NCBI RefSeq assembly: GCF_002844195.1
Contig: NZ_PEND01000004.1
Location: 310,001 to 374,000, forward strand
Direction of reading: 5' to 3'
Length of the DNA stretch: 64,000 nt
From: Halegenticoccus soli
GTDB lineage: Archaea; Halobacteriota; Halobacteria; Halobacteriales; Haloferacaceae
The translations under genes and the position numbers were made by a program. Positions within the stretch are counted from its first letter, which is position 1, and each line of letters begins with the position of its first letter. Below, one piece after another: positions 1-9,058 of this stretch. Below the pieces are notes generated by a model that was given only the letters and a program-made list of their open reading frames with translations, was not told the origin of the DNA and made no database searches.

Positions 1-38
1 GGGGTCGTCGCCCCGTCGTCGATCGAGTTCGGCCTCAT
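1..38 (-). CDS. start of next gene in the pilus operon (partial)
   Basis: An ATG on the minus strand overlaps the TGA of the upstream platform gene as ATGA, the usual coupling in this window. Only about twelve codons are visible (MRPNSIDDGATT) before the window ends, so no function can be read. The overlap suggests a third member of the pilus-like operon, possibly a pilin or accessory protein; that is inference from position alone. Confidence 0.5.
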   Translation of the reverse strand, partial: MRPNSIDDGATT

Positions 39-2071
39 CCGACCACCACCCAGGTGCCGAGCGCAACCGTCAGCAGCGCGACCGCGAACTTCACCCCGGA
101 GACGATGTCGGCGTCGCGGATGTACCCGGAGATGAACCCCGACAGGATCGCCTGCAGCGTCACCGCGTGGAAGAAAAGCACCGACAGGAGGTTGGTGTCG
201 ACGCCGCCGCCGAACTCCGACCCGCCGCCTCCGCCCCCGCCGGAGGACCCCGTCTGCTCCGTCAGCCCGGCCATCACGTCGAGGAACTGCGTCTTCAGGA
301 TGGCCATCACGGCGAGCAGCGTCAGGTAGGTCATGACGATGATGACGACCTGCATCCGCGTGCGCGACTTGCGCTCGCGGTCGATGTCGTCCTGGTTCTC
401 GCTGGCCTGCGCCGCCGTCGTCAGCACGTCGGTGATCTGGCTCGACGCCTCCTGCGCCTCGGTGATGAGCTTCACCGTCCGGGCGAGCCGCGGGACGTGG
501 TACTCGTTGTTGAACTCCACCAGCGCCTCCTTGAGGCCCATCCCGTAGTTCACCTTGCCGTAGATGACCTCGAACTCGTCTGCGAGCTTCCCCGAGGAGG
601 TGTCGGCGACCGTCCGAATCGACTCCAGGAGCGTGAGCCCGGTGTCGTTCGCGCTGGATAGCTTCCGGAGGTTTTCCGAGAGCTTCCCCACCACGGCCCC
701 CCTGGAGCGGACGTTCCAGGTGTGGAACGCGGCGAGGGGCACGCCGACGACGTACGCCGGGACGTACACCCAGAGGAACGTCCCCCAGACCGGCTGCGCG
801 ACCATCCCGGCCCACGAGAGCGGTGCCGATCCGCTCGCCGCCGCGACGGCGAGGAGGGCGACGGCCGCCGGAACCGACAGCGCGAGCGTGTACAGCGGGT
901 TGTCGCGGAAGAAGACGTGCGGGCGACGGAGGAGCGCCGCGGTCTCGTGGGTCCCCTCCCGGCTCCTGATCCGGTCGAAGACGCGGAACTCGCCGACGAA
1001 GCGCTCGACGAACCCGAGGTGAAACAGCCCCTCCTTTCGCGCCTCGTCGAGTCGGTCGCTCGAACCGGACGGCGAGAGGAACCCGTCGCCGGGCTCGTCC
1101 TGTTTGACGGTCGAGACGAGCACGAGGAAGCCGACGCCCGTGAGCGGGATCAGCCCGTACACCGTCGCGTACAGGAGCAGTTCGTCGGCGTTGCCGAGCA
1201 TGCTCATGATGACGAGGATGATGATGAGAAGCAGCGGGAACAGAGAGAGCGTCATGTACATCTCGCCGAACAGCTCCAGCGTCTCCAGGGTCAGCTCCTG
1301 CTGCTGTTTCGACGTCCGCATGTGCTTTTCCTTCTTGTCGTCGAGAAAGCGCTCCACGTCCCCGCCGGAGTTGACGATCGAGAGCATGTCCGTCAGGAAC
1401 TGCGAGAGCTCGTCGCTGGGCGTCTCCATCGCCTGGTTCCGGATGGCCGTCCGGTAGTCCACCCCGAAGTACTCCGTCTCCTGGACGATGCTCTGAAACT
1501 CCTTTGCCACCTCGCCGTAGGTGTCCTCCGCCTTCGCCATCGCCTCCAGGATCTCGAGCTGGTTCAGCCCGCCGACCGAGAGCGCGTACATGAACGACAC
1601 CGCGTCGGACAGGAGCATGTCGATCTCCCGCTTGCGCGAGGACGCCCGCGAGTAGGGGACGGCGACGACCGCCCCGAACCCGGCGGCGAACCCGACCGTC
1701 CCGAACACGACGCCCGTCAGCCCGATCGCCGCCGGCACCTTCGCCGCCAGGACGAGATCGAGCAGCGCCTCGTTCGGGATGCGCGCGCCCAGGGACAGCG
1801 ACTCGGCCGAGACGAGGCCGAGCGCGAACAGCCCGTACCCGAGGAGCGTCCCGAGCAGCCACAGCGCGACCCCGACGAGCGCGCCGACGGCCAGCGCGCG
1901 AGAGAGGTACAGTTCGACGGTGACGGGCATCCGCGCCTGCGCGAGCTTCTCCTCCACGTCGGCGACGAAGTCGCCGTCCGGATCGAAGAGCCGCCGAAAG
2001 AGGGGGTAGAAGGCGTCTGCGAACCCGCCGTCGCCGCCGCGGATCCCGCCCGTTCCGGCGTCCAGGCTCAT
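35..2071 (-). CDS. TadC/ArlJ-like platform membrane protein of a type IV pilus-like system
   Basis: A 678-residue polytopic membrane protein with two T2SS-F/TadC-type halves. Each half pairs helical cytoplasmic segments (for example MLLSDAVSFMYALSVGG near residue 150) with hydrophobic helices (around residues 55-90, 110-140, 275-320, 400-450 and 575-675). Such proteins anchor the assembly ATPase in the membrane and drive pilin polymerisation. The gene starts directly after the stop of the ATPase gene, so the two form one operon. A run of glycines (about residues 607-616) makes a flexible loop before the last helices. The exact filament built cannot be told because no pilin is visible. Confidence 0.9.
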   Translation of the reverse strand: MSLDAGTGGIRGGDGGFADAFYPLFRRLFDPDGDFVADVEEKLAQARMPVTVELYLSRALAVGALVGVALWLLGTLLGYGLFALGLVSAESLSLGARIPNEALLDLVLAAKVPAAIGLTGVVFGTVGFAAGFGAVVAVPYSRASSRKREIDMLLSDAVSFMYALSVGGLNQLEILEAMAKAEDTYGEVAKEFQSIVQETEYFGVDYRTAIRNQAMETPSDELSQFLTDMLSIVNSGGDVERFLDDKKEKHMRTSKQQQELTLETLELFGEMYMTLSLFPLLLIIILVIMSMLGNADELLLYATVYGLIPLTGVGFLVLVSTVKQDEPGDGFLSPSGSSDRLDEARKEGLFHLGFVERFVGEFRVFDRIRSREGTHETAALLRRPHVFFRDNPLYTLALSVPAAVALLAVAAASGSAPLSWAGMVAQPVWGTFLWVYVPAYVVGVPLAAFHTWNVRSRGAVVGKLSENLRKLSSANDTGLTLLESIRTVADTSSGKLADEFEVIYGKVNYGMGLKEALVEFNNEYHVPRLARTVKLITEAQEASSQITDVLTTAAQASENQDDIDRERKSRTRMQVVIIVMTYLTLLAVMAILKTQFLDVMAGLTEQTGSSGGGGGGGSEFGGGVDTNLLSVLFFHAVTLQAILSGFISGYIRDADIVSGVKFAVALLTVALGTWVVVG

Positions 2072-5000
2072 CTACGCCTCCCCGTCGGGATCTTCGAACT
2101 GGCCGAAGCCCCACTCGTCGATGCCGGCCGTCGGGTCGTCCCCCTCCCGGCTCCGATCCCCGTCTCCCTTCTCGCTCCGTTCTCCGTTTTTCCCCTCGCC
2201 GCCTTCCCCGTTCCGCTCTCCGTCCTTCTCCCCGCGTCGCTCTTCGCCGCTCTCCCCGGTCCGCTCCCCGTCGATCTCCCCGGTCCGCTCTCCGTCGTCC
2301 TCCCCGGTCCGCTCTCCGTCGTCCTCCCCGATCCCGTGCACGTCCGCTTCCTTCGACCACCTCGCCTGGGTCTCTCGCCCGGGTGCTCGATCCGCCGCTT
2401 CGTCACCCGCGTCCAGGGCCGGCGGCGCGTCGTCGCCGAGCGCGCTCGGTTCGTCCCCGCCCCCGGCTTCGGGGGGCGAGAACGACCCCGACCCCGACTC
2501 GTCGCCCGGCGCCGGCGCGTCGTTCGACCCGATCGTCACGTCGTCCGCCTCGCGCATGGCGCCCAGGGCGGTCGCGACGCTCCCCGCGCTGTCGCCCCGG
2601 TACCGTTCGAACAGCTCCTCCTCCGCCCGTTCGAGGATGGTCTCGGCCTCGGCCAACCGCTCCGCGTCGGGGTCGGGTCGGGGGACCATCTCCTCCTTCT
2701 CCGGGTCGATGTCGATGAGCACCGACTCCATCTCGCGGAGGTCCTCCAGGCTCCGCTCCAGCCGGTCGTTCGCCATGAGCGTCAGGATCGTCTCGGGGTC
2801 GTTGATGAACGCCTGGAAGGTCGCGGCGACCTGCGTGTACGTGTTCAGCCCGTTTCTGATCAGGTACGCGAGCACGACCCGCCGCTTGAAGAGCTCCTCG
2901 TCGAGCGTCTCCCGCGACCAGCCGCGGTCGAACATGATCTCCGAGAGCGTGTTGGAATCGCCCGTCTCCAGGAACTCGTCCGTCTCGGCCTGCCACTGGT
3001 AGACGTCCTGCACGTTGATCTCGTCGTTCTCGGCGTCGTAGTGGTTGATCTCCGTGAGCGACTTGTTCCGGCGGACCTTGGTCCCCTGCACCCGGGTCGA
3101 TGTCTGGATCGACACGAGGTCGAGCGCCGTGAACATCGTCTTCGAGACGTTGATCGGCTCCGTCGTGAAGCGCTTCAGCACCTCGCCGACGCTGTCGGCG
3201 TGGAACGTCGTGTAGGTCGTGTGCCCGGTGGACATGACCTGAAACAGGGTGCGGCCCTCCTCGCCGCGGATCTCGCCCATCACGATGTAGTCGGGCCGCT
3301 GCCGGAGCGCCGCCTCCAGCAGGTCGAACTCGTCCACGTCGCCCCTGTCGTCGTCAGAGAAGGACGGCCGCGTGACCGATGCGATCCAGTTTCGCTGCGG
3401 GAGTTCGACCTCGCGGGTGTCCTCGATGGAGACGATCTTGGTGTTCGAGGGGATGAAGAGCGAGACGGCGTTCAGGCTCATCGTCTTCCCGGACGCCGTG
3501 CCCCCGGCGAAGATGAGCGACTTGTTGTTCTCGATGCAGAGCCAGAGGAATCCCATCTCGTCCAGCGAGAACGTCCGCCAGTTGATGAGGTCGATTGGGG
3601 TGAAGGGGACGTCCTTGAACTGCCGGATGGTGTAGTTCGTCCCGTGGTCCGACACCTCCCGACCGAGCGTGAGCTGCGCGCGGGATCCGTCCGGCAGCGT
3701 CGCGTCGACCTGCGGCTTGCGCTTGCTGATCCCTTTGTCCGAGCGCTGGGCGAGTTTGACGACGAAGTCGTCGAGCTCCGACTCGCCGTGGTACACGTTC
3801 GAGATGATCTGCTCGTAGTCGCCGTGGTAGACGAACACGGGGGAGTTGTACCCGTCGCAGGAGACGTCCTCGACGTTGATGTCGTGTTTGATCCCGTCGA
3901 TGCGCTCGTAGCCGATGAAGTCGCGCGTGAGGTAGTACAGGAGCTTCTCGACCTGATACTCGCTCAGGTCGGCGGCGTCGTCGGCCAGCACGGCGGGCTC
4001 CGGTCGGGCCGCGATGCCGTCGAGATCCCCGGATTCCAGGCGATCCTCCTCCGTGCCGAAAAGCCGGAGCAGGCGGCCGCCGATCCCGCCGACCCAACCG
4101 TCGCCGCCGACTCCGCCGCCCCCGCCGTCGACGCCGAGTCGTTCGCCGAGCGCCTTCGCGAACCCGTCCTCCGTTTCGTGGCTGTAGAGGTCGTACCGGT
4201 CGAGGAGGCGGTACGTCTCCCGCTCTATGACCTCGCGCCGGCCCTCGTCGCCGGAGACGACGACCTCGTCGTCGGAGTACTTGATCGAGGTGCGGAGCTT
4301 TCCGGTCAGATACTCCGCCAGGTTCTCCTCGATCCGGTTGAGGTGCGGTTCGACGAGGTAGTACTTCCGCTCGTTTTCCCTCTCGGAGTGAAAGATGACG
4401 ACGAACGCGTAGGGTTTGTTCACCCAGTAGCGCTCTACCTCCCGGAAGTGCGCCTTCTTCGCGAGCGGAACCGCCTTTTCCAGGTCGTAGCGGTTCGCCA
4501 CGGTCGTCGTCCCACGCTCCGTCGAGAAGAACGCGTCCTCGTCGAGATCCTCGTTGACGTTCACCGACCGCTCTTCCACGAGGTCGGCCGTCTCCTTCGC
4601 GCGCCGTCCGAGGTGCGAGATGACGCCCTCGATTTCGTCCGGATCGAACCCGAGCGCCTCCGCGGGGTCGAACGGTCGCTTCTCCCCGTCCCCGTCTCTC
4701 GGCGGGTCGCCGTTCTCGTCGTAGTAGTACTCCCGTTTGTAGTGCTCCCACAGCCACGCGTCTTTGACCACGGGCGTGGTCTCCGGATCGCAGAACGCCT
4801 CGAAGCGGTCGTGCAGTCGGCCGGCCTCGGCGCCCGCGTCGCCGATCCGGTCTTCCAGTTCGTCCGGCGGAAAGCCCAGATGCTCGGCCGGATCGACGCC
4901 GGCGCGCTCCCAGTCCGCCGCGCCCGGCGTCCAGGACGCATCGTCCTCCGCCCAGCGGTCGCTTCCCGGCGCTCGCGGCCGGCCGTCGTACAGCGCGTCC

Positions 5001-5137
5001 GCCGACCCGGGCGGGCCGTACTCGTCCAGGTAGTCCGCCCAGGTGTACGCTCCGACGACCGCCCGTCGCCCCTCCTCGGACTCCCCTGAGCCCGTGCCTC
5101 CCTCCAGCTGCCCGGCGTCGGCGTCGTCAACAGCCAT
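2072..5137 (-). CDS. type II/IV secretion system (VirB11/PilT-like) assembly ATPase with acidic tail
   Basis: A 1021-residue secretion ATPase. It has a poorly conserved acidic N-terminal half, the archaeal N-terminal domain (SCDGYNSPVFVYH, LPDGSRAQLTLG), then Walker A GGTASGKTMSLN near residue 545, the Asp box IEDTREVELP, Walker B YIVMGEIRG and the His box TGHTTYTTFHADS. The protein would hydrolyse ATP in a cytoplasmic hexamer to power pilus assembly with the platform protein encoded next. The C-terminal 180 or so residues are low complexity and carry octapeptide repeats. The family is usually shorter, so the tail is an add-on of unknown role. Translation starts at ATG 5137, about 20 bases after a T-rich TATA element. 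Confidence 0.93.
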   Translation of the reverse strand: MAVDDADAGQLEGGTGSGESEEGRRAVVGAYTWADYLDEYGPPGSADALYDGRPRAPGSDRWAEDDASWTPGAADWERAGVDPAEHLGFPPDELEDRIGDAGAEAGRLHDRFEAFCDPETTPVVKDAWLWEHYKREYYYDENGDPPRDGDGEKRPFDPAEALGFDPDEIEGVISHLGRRAKETADLVEERSVNVNEDLDEDAFFSTERGTTTVANRYDLEKAVPLAKKAHFREVERYWVNKPYAFVVIFHSERENERKYYLVEPHLNRIEENLAEYLTGKLRTSIKYSDDEVVVSGDEGRREVIERETYRLLDRYDLYSHETEDGFAKALGERLGVDGGGGGVGGDGWVGGIGGRLLRLFGTEEDRLESGDLDGIAARPEPAVLADDAADLSEYQVEKLLYYLTRDFIGYERIDGIKHDINVEDVSCDGYNSPVFVYHGDYEQIISNVYHGESELDDFVVKLAQRSDKGISKRKPQVDATLPDGSRAQLTLGREVSDHGTNYTIRQFKDVPFTPIDLINWRTFSLDEMGFLWLCIENNKSLIFAGGTASGKTMSLNAVSLFIPSNTKIVSIEDTREVELPQRNWIASVTRPSFSDDDRGDVDEFDLLEAALRQRPDYIVMGEIRGEEGRTLFQVMSTGHTTYTTFHADSVGEVLKRFTTEPINVSKTMFTALDLVSIQTSTRVQGTKVRRNKSLTEINHYDAENDEINVQDVYQWQAETDEFLETGDSNTLSEIMFDRGWSRETLDEELFKRRVVLAYLIRNGLNTYTQVAATFQAFINDPETILTLMANDRLERSLEDLREMESVLIDIDPEKEEMVPRPDPDAERLAEAETILERAEEELFERYRGDSAGSVATALGAMREADDVTIGSNDAPAPGDESGSGSFSPPEAGGGDEPSALGDDAPPALDAGDEAADRAPGRETQARWSKEADVHGIGEDDGERTGEDDGERTGEIDGERTGESGEERRGEKDGERNGEGGEGKNGERSEKGDGDRSREGDDPTAGIDEWGFGQFEDPDGEA
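2252..2323 (-). repeat. three 24-bp tandem repeats in the ATPase C-terminal tail
   Basis: Three consecutive 24-bp units (starting 2252, 2276 and 2300) differ at only a few bases. They encode repeats of the octapeptide DDGERTGE in the acidic tail of the ATPase. Degenerate copies (IDGERTGE, SGEERRGE, KDGERNGE) continue the pattern. The multiple-of-three unit preserves frame, so copy number can vary without breaking the gene. Confidence 0.85.
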
Positions 5138-5154
5138 TGCAAACAGAATGTCGG

Positions 5155-5196
5155 TATGATTAAAAAAGTCTTCTGCTGCTTTAACGGCGCGTTAAA
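5155..5196 (-). promoter_or_regulatory. pilus operon promoter with palindromic operator
   Basis: On the minus strand a T-rich TATA-like element (ACTTTTTTAATCATA, plus positions 5155-5169) lies 20-30 bases before the ATPase start. Just upstream, 5180-5196 is a perfect inverted repeat TTTAACG-GCG-CGTTAAA. Its position directly upstream of the TATA box fits a binding site for a dimeric regulator acting at the BRE or activator position. The regulator is not known. Confidence 0.55.
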
Positions 5197-5346
5197 TCCG
5201 TGAGACTGCGAGCGTGGGCGACCGAATCACCCGTCGAACGTGTCTCTATTCGTACGATTGGGGCAGCGATCGAGCAGGCGCCCGCGGCGGTGACGCTCCC
5301 GAACGGAATCACCCGTCTCCCGCGGTCTGACCGCCGTCTTCAACAC

Positions 5347-5356
5347 GTCTATATCG
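5347..5356 (+). promoter_or_regulatory. TATA element for the leader ORF and bat-type regulator
   Basis: The stretch CGTCTATATCGC lies about 27 bases before the ATG at 5378, the distance typical of leaderless haloarchaeal transcripts. It would drive the 27-residue leader ORF and the coupled regulator gene. The rest of the 320-base gap between the divergent genes shows no other coding signal. Confidence 0.5.
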
Positions 5357-5377
5357 CTGGCGGCTAGTTTTGCCAGT

Positions 5378-5461
5378 ATGGAAACTACCGTCGGAGCCCG
5401 CCGGTTCGCCCTCGGCCCTTCGAGCGACTCGCCGCCCGTTCGTCTCGGCGTTCGGTCATGA
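5378..5461 (+). CDS. 27-residue leader ORF coupled to the HTH regulator
   Basis: A short ORF begins with an ATG 27 bases after a TATA element. It reads METTVGARRFALGPSSDSPP and a few more residues, and its TGA overlaps the ATG of the next gene as ATGA. The promoter spacing suggests the transcript begins at this ATG, so ribosomes would reach the regulator by coupling. I do not recognise the peptide. It may be a leader peptide or simply an upstream ORF without its own function. Confidence 0.4.
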   Translation: METTVGARRFALGPSSDSPPVRLGVRS

Positions 5462-6123
5462 TCCTCGCCGAATTCTACGCCGATCAGCCGATCCTCCGCG
5501 AGACGATCGAGCGCGTCCCGGGGACGCGGATCAGCTGGGAGCAGTCAGACGCCCTCGACGAGGGGCGCGTTCGGGTTCTCGTGTGGGTCGAGAGCGGCGA
5601 TTTCGGGGCGTTCGACGCGGCGCTCGCGGCCGATCCGACGGTCGCCTCGCCACGGCACGTCATGGATTTCGGAGAACGGCGACTGTACCGACTCGACCTG
5701 ATCGACGAGGGGTTACGGACCAGTCTCTATCCCCTCATCACCGAGGAGGGCGGTCTCATCCGCGAACTGGCCTCGTCTTCCGAGGGGTGGCGGTTTCGGG
5801 TGGCGTTCCCGGACCGCCGGACGCTCACCCGCGTCCACCGCTTCTGCGTCGAACGGGGCGTCGACTTCGACCTCCGCCGGCTCTGCATCGAGACGCCCGA
5901 GACGGAGCCGGCGGCGTACGGTCTCTCGCCGAAGCAACGCGACGTTCTGTTGGCGGCGTTCGAGGCCGGTTACTTCGAGGTGCCCCGGCGGGTCACGCTC
6001 TCGGAGCTGGCGGGGGAGTTTCGCGTTTCGAGCCAGGCGCTCTCCGAGCGCCTCCGCCAGGGGGTGAACGCGCTCATCGAACAGACGATCGCGCGTCCGG
6101 ACGAGACCGTCTCGGAGGAGTGA
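5458..6123 (+). CDS. bacterio-opsin activator-type HTH transcriptional regulator
   Basis: A 221-residue protein with the two-part architecture of haloarchaeal Bat/HTH_10 regulators. The N-terminal alpha/beta region (about residues 1-155) is of the kind thought to sense ligands. The C-terminal HTH_10 domain starts at YGLSPKQRDVLLAAFEAGYF and includes the recognition region LSELAGEFRVSSQALSERLR. Family members regulate nearby or distant metabolic and stress genes. The target is not visible here; the divergent pilus operon is a candidate by position only. The start at 5458 overlaps the stop of a leader ORF. Confidence 0.88.
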   Translation: MILAEFYADQPILRETIERVPGTRISWEQSDALDEGRVRVLVWVESGDFGAFDAALAADPTVASPRHVMDFGERRLYRLDLIDEGLRTSLYPLITEEGGLIRELASSSEGWRFRVAFPDRRTLTRVHRFCVERGVDFDLRRLCIETPETEPAAYGLSPKQRDVLLAAFEAGYFEVPRRVTLSELAGEFRVSSQALSERLRQGVNALIEQTIARPDETVSEE

Positions 6124-6212
6124 GACCCCGCCGAGAGGGGATTTCGTCCCTCTCTTTCGGCGGTTCGAGATCCGCTTTCGGCGACAGCAAGGAACTGCCG
6201 ACGGACGTCGGC

Positions 6213-6572
6213 CTATCGAATGCGTAGCCAGGCGTGGTGGCTGTTCCGTAATCCGCCCTCGACGCTCAGCCGCTGGGCCCTCTCCTCGGCGAACCCCCGA
6301 TACCGCCATTCGAGGCGGTCGTCGAGGCCCGATCGCTGCCGGCATTCGAAGTAGTGGTAGCCCGTTTCGTCCCCCAGCAGGATGTCGGTCGTCTCGGACG
6401 CGTCGAGCGCCTTCACGATCCACACGCGGGACCCGGACCCGACAATCCGCTCGACGGTCCGGCTGAACTCGATCACGCGCTCCTTCGCGACCGTGCCTTC
6501 GGTGAGGTTCCGCGCCGCTTCGCGGAGGGCGTCGTCTTCGTCGTGAGTGTGCGTGAACCAGCCGACGTTCAT
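6213..6572 (-). CDS. conserved haloarchaeal protein of unknown function
   Basis: A 119-residue soluble protein beginning MNVGWFTHTHDEDDALREAA. It reads as a real acidic halophile protein but I recognise no catalytic motif. An upstream in-frame ATG at 6602 is possible. The TATA-like CTGTTATGAG near 6603-6612 sits about 30 bases before 6572 and too close to 6602, so I prefer 6572. It is monocistronic and convergent with the HTH regulator. Confidence 0.7.
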   Translation of the reverse strand: MNVGWFTHTHDEDDALREAARNLTEGTVAKERVIEFSRTVERIVGSGSRVWIVKALDASETTDILLGDETGYHYFECRQRSGLDDRLEWRYRGFAEERAQRLSVEGGLRNSHHAWLRIR

Positions 6573-6602
6573 CGGACCAGTAGAGAGAGGTATAGAACTC
6601 AT

Positions 6603-7113
6603 AACAGTATGTATGACTCAGGAGTTCGCAAAAGGCTTGGGCTTGCATACTCCGGCACCGTTCGGCGGTCGATCGGTTTCGAGCGGAACGAGCGTTCCGG
6701 CGGGCGCCGGTTCCCGCGCCCCGTCGATCGAACGGCGCGCCGCCTCGATCGAATCCGCCCGCGGAAGTATTGTGTCGAAGTGGTGGCCTCTCGGGACTCC
6801 CGAGGTAGTTCCGAACGGGCGTGTTCACCGGGCACACGCGTGTTCTCGCGAGATGCGCGCCGGGCGCTCCGGCCTGGGCCGGCGACAGATAGCGTCTCGT
6901 TACTCCGGTAACGAATGCTTGGACGGCGCGTAATTCGCGCTTTCCTGATTGAACGGTCTGCGACCATTATTACGCTCACCGCGCTCCACGGAGACGGGGT
7001 CAGAGCTGTGTGGTGTGTCAAAGTGCGCGGGTCCGACCCCGATTTCGGTCTTCTCGACGCTCCGAGCCGGCGGTTCGCGGGATTCTCGCTCACCGATCGC
7101 CGGGCTCGCCTCG
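6603..7113. other. intergenic region, no gene seen
   Basis: About 510 bases between the unknown protein and the beta-helix gene. Open frames here are rich in Arg, Ser and Pro and lack the acidic composition of neighbouring genes, so I treat them as non-coding. The left edge holds the promoter of the unknown protein. I see no RNA gene or repeat. Confidence 0.6.
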
Positions 7114-9030
7114 TCACCGAACCTGTTCTACGAACGCGTCGATCCGCTCTCCCGGCGTTTCGATCCCGATCACCGCGCCGATGACCGCGTCGCTCTCGTC
7201 GGTCACGTACTCGACGCGCCGTACTCCGCCGCCTCGTCGAGCGAACGAGAGCTTCGGCGCGCGCGCGTACGGTTTGTCGAACGCCACCGCCACCCGCCCG
7301 TCGCCGTCCTCGTCGCGCACGCCCCGGTGCACGTCGAACGCGGGGACGTTATCGCGCACGACGGACGACGGGCTGTCGATCTCCCACGCGTTGCCCTCCT
7401 CGGCGCGGTTGTTCTCGTAGACGTTCCGGTCGACGCCGTCCGCCTCTCTGAGTGCCGGCGACGCCGGCGTCCGCGCGATCGCGTTCCCCCGGACCCCGGT
7501 TTTCGAACTGTCGACTCGGATCGCGGCCGTCCCGTCCTCGCTCGCCCCGTTGAACTGACTGACGTAGTTCCCGGCCAGCTCGTGGTACGTTTCTCCGGGG
7601 CTCCGGAGCGAAATTCCGGAGCGGGCGACGTCCCGAACGTGGTTGTTCGAGACGGTGATCGACTCCGTGCCGTCGAGCACGAGGCCGTGCTTTCCGGTCC
7701 GGGCGACGGTGTTGTCCACGATCGTCCCCTCGGAGGCGTTTTTCACCCGGATGCCCGTCTCGGCCGAATCAAGGACGGTGTTGTTCGAGATCTTGAGATC
7801 CGTGACCGGCGTCCGGACGTTGATCCCGTGACGGCTGTAGCCGGACAGTTCGTTCCCGCTGATGGTGATGCTCGATCCGCCGGCGGGATCGACCGCGATC
7901 CCCGCGAACTTCGTCGTCTTGTTCGTCCACAGCCCCTCGGTCGTCTGGGTGCTGATATTCCCCCTGATGGAGACGTGGTGGACGTCGGTGGGGCCGCGAA
8001 CGTGGCAGAACGACTTGTGGAAGCCGAAGCCGACGTTGTCGGTGATGATGCTGTGCGATCCCCCCGCCGCTTCCCCCTTCGGACCGCTCGCGATGCCGGT
8101 GAGACTCCCCTCTCGGCAGTTCCCGAGGACGTTCCCGGAGATGACGACCGTGCTCGCGACGTCGTTTCTCCCGTCGGGGGCCCAGAGGTCGCACGCGATC
8201 GCGCGGTCGATGCCGTCCGTCACGACGTTCTCCGAGACGACGATGTTCTTCCCGCCCAGTTGGACGCCCCGGTCGCCGAAGTGGTGGACGCGGTTGTTGA
8301 CGATCCGGACGTTCTCGCCGTTCCGCCCGACGCTGATGCCGCTTCCGCCGCTCCCGTGTTCGTGGTACGGGTGGGTTCGCGCGATCGTGTTCCCCGACAG
8401 GACCACGTTGGTCGCGTCCCGCACGACGATCCCGTGGAGCTTCTTCGCGCTCCCGTCCTGGTTCTCCGGGTTGCCGTCGTACCCGACGTTCCGGATCGTG
8501 ACGTTCCGGCAGTGGCCTCCGTTTCCGATCCTGATTCCGCCGACGTTCGCGCCGTCGGCCGGCTTGATCGCGGTGTTGACTCCCGGACCGACGACGGTCA
8601 CGCCGTTCGCGTCGACGTCGAGCCACTGCGTCGTTCTGTACGGCGCGTTCCGCTCGTCGATCCAGACCGTGTCGCCGTCGGAGAGGTCGTCGAACGCCGC
8701 CTCGAGTTCGGCGGCCGTCGAGACGACGTGGTCGGCGACGCCCCGGACGTCCCGCGCGGCGACGGACGGCAGCGAGAGGCCGCACCGCTTCCACCCGTCG
8801 TCGGACGAGACGAACGGCGTCACCTCGTCGTCCGACCGGATTGCGAGGTAGACGTCCCAGTGGTCGGGGTTCACGGGCGGACTCCCCCCCTTCAGCGGAC
8901 CTCCGGTCACGTCGAGCGAGTCCCCCGGATACGATCCGTCGTACTCCGCCTCCCGCGCGAAATCGCCGCGGGTGAAGGGCGTCGCCGAAGCCGCGAGCAG
9001 CGCCAGTGCCTGCCGACGCGACGCGTTCAT
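7114..9030 (-). CDS. secreted right-handed parallel beta-helix protein, Tat-type signal
   Basis: A 638-residue protein with an N-terminal SRRQALALLAAS stretch, a twin-arginine followed by a short hydrophobic region, as in haloarchaeal Tat signals. From about residue 125 there are many short repeats ending in N-N or G-N turns (VVLSGNTIART, VRIVNNRVHHFG, IVVSENVVTDG, LKISNNTVLDS, ITVSNNHVRDV). These are the rungs of a PbH1/NosD-type parallel beta-helix, a fold common in surface polysaccharide lyases and glycan-binding proteins. The substrate cannot be told. The gene stands alone and its promoter overlaps an inverted repeat. TatA is encoded just upstream but is probably unrelated in regulation. 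Confidence 0.88.
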   Translation of the reverse strand: MNASRRQALALLAASATPFTRGDFAREAEYDGSYPGDSLDVTGGPLKGGSPPVNPDHWDVYLAIRSDDEVTPFVSSDDGWKRCGLSLPSVAARDVRGVADHVVSTAAELEAAFDDLSDGDTVWIDERNAPYRTTQWLDVDANGVTVVGPGVNTAIKPADGANVGGIRIGNGGHCRNVTIRNVGYDGNPENQDGSAKKLHGIVVRDATNVVLSGNTIARTHPYHEHGSGGSGISVGRNGENVRIVNNRVHHFGDRGVQLGGKNIVVSENVVTDGIDRAIACDLWAPDGRNDVASTVVISGNVLGNCREGSLTGIASGPKGEAAGGSHSIITDNVGFGFHKSFCHVRGPTDVHHVSIRGNISTQTTEGLWTNKTTKFAGIAVDPAGGSSITISGNELSGYSRHGINVRTPVTDLKISNNTVLDSAETGIRVKNASEGTIVDNTVARTGKHGLVLDGTESITVSNNHVRDVARSGISLRSPGETYHELAGNYVSQFNGASEDGTAAIRVDSSKTGVRGNAIARTPASPALREADGVDRNVYENNRAEEGNAWEIDSPSSVVRDNVPAFDVHRGVRDEDGDGRVAVAFDKPYARAPKLSFARRGGGVRRVEYVTDESDAVIGAVIGIETPGERIDAFVEQVR

Positions 9031-9058
9031 CGTTCTCCGAAATGAAAGGGTGAACGTT

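Noticed and set aside
722-5089. A very long open frame (1455 codons) on the plus strand opposite the pilus genes
   Set aside because: It is the antisense shadow of two GC-rich genes. Its translation is Arg/Val/Glu-rich without domains, while the minus strand shows clear ATPase and platform motifs.
6599-7117. 172-codon frame on the minus strand in the gap before the beta-helix gene
   Set aside because: Composition is basic and Ser/Arg/Pro-rich, it covers the promoter of the unknown protein and no motif is recognised.
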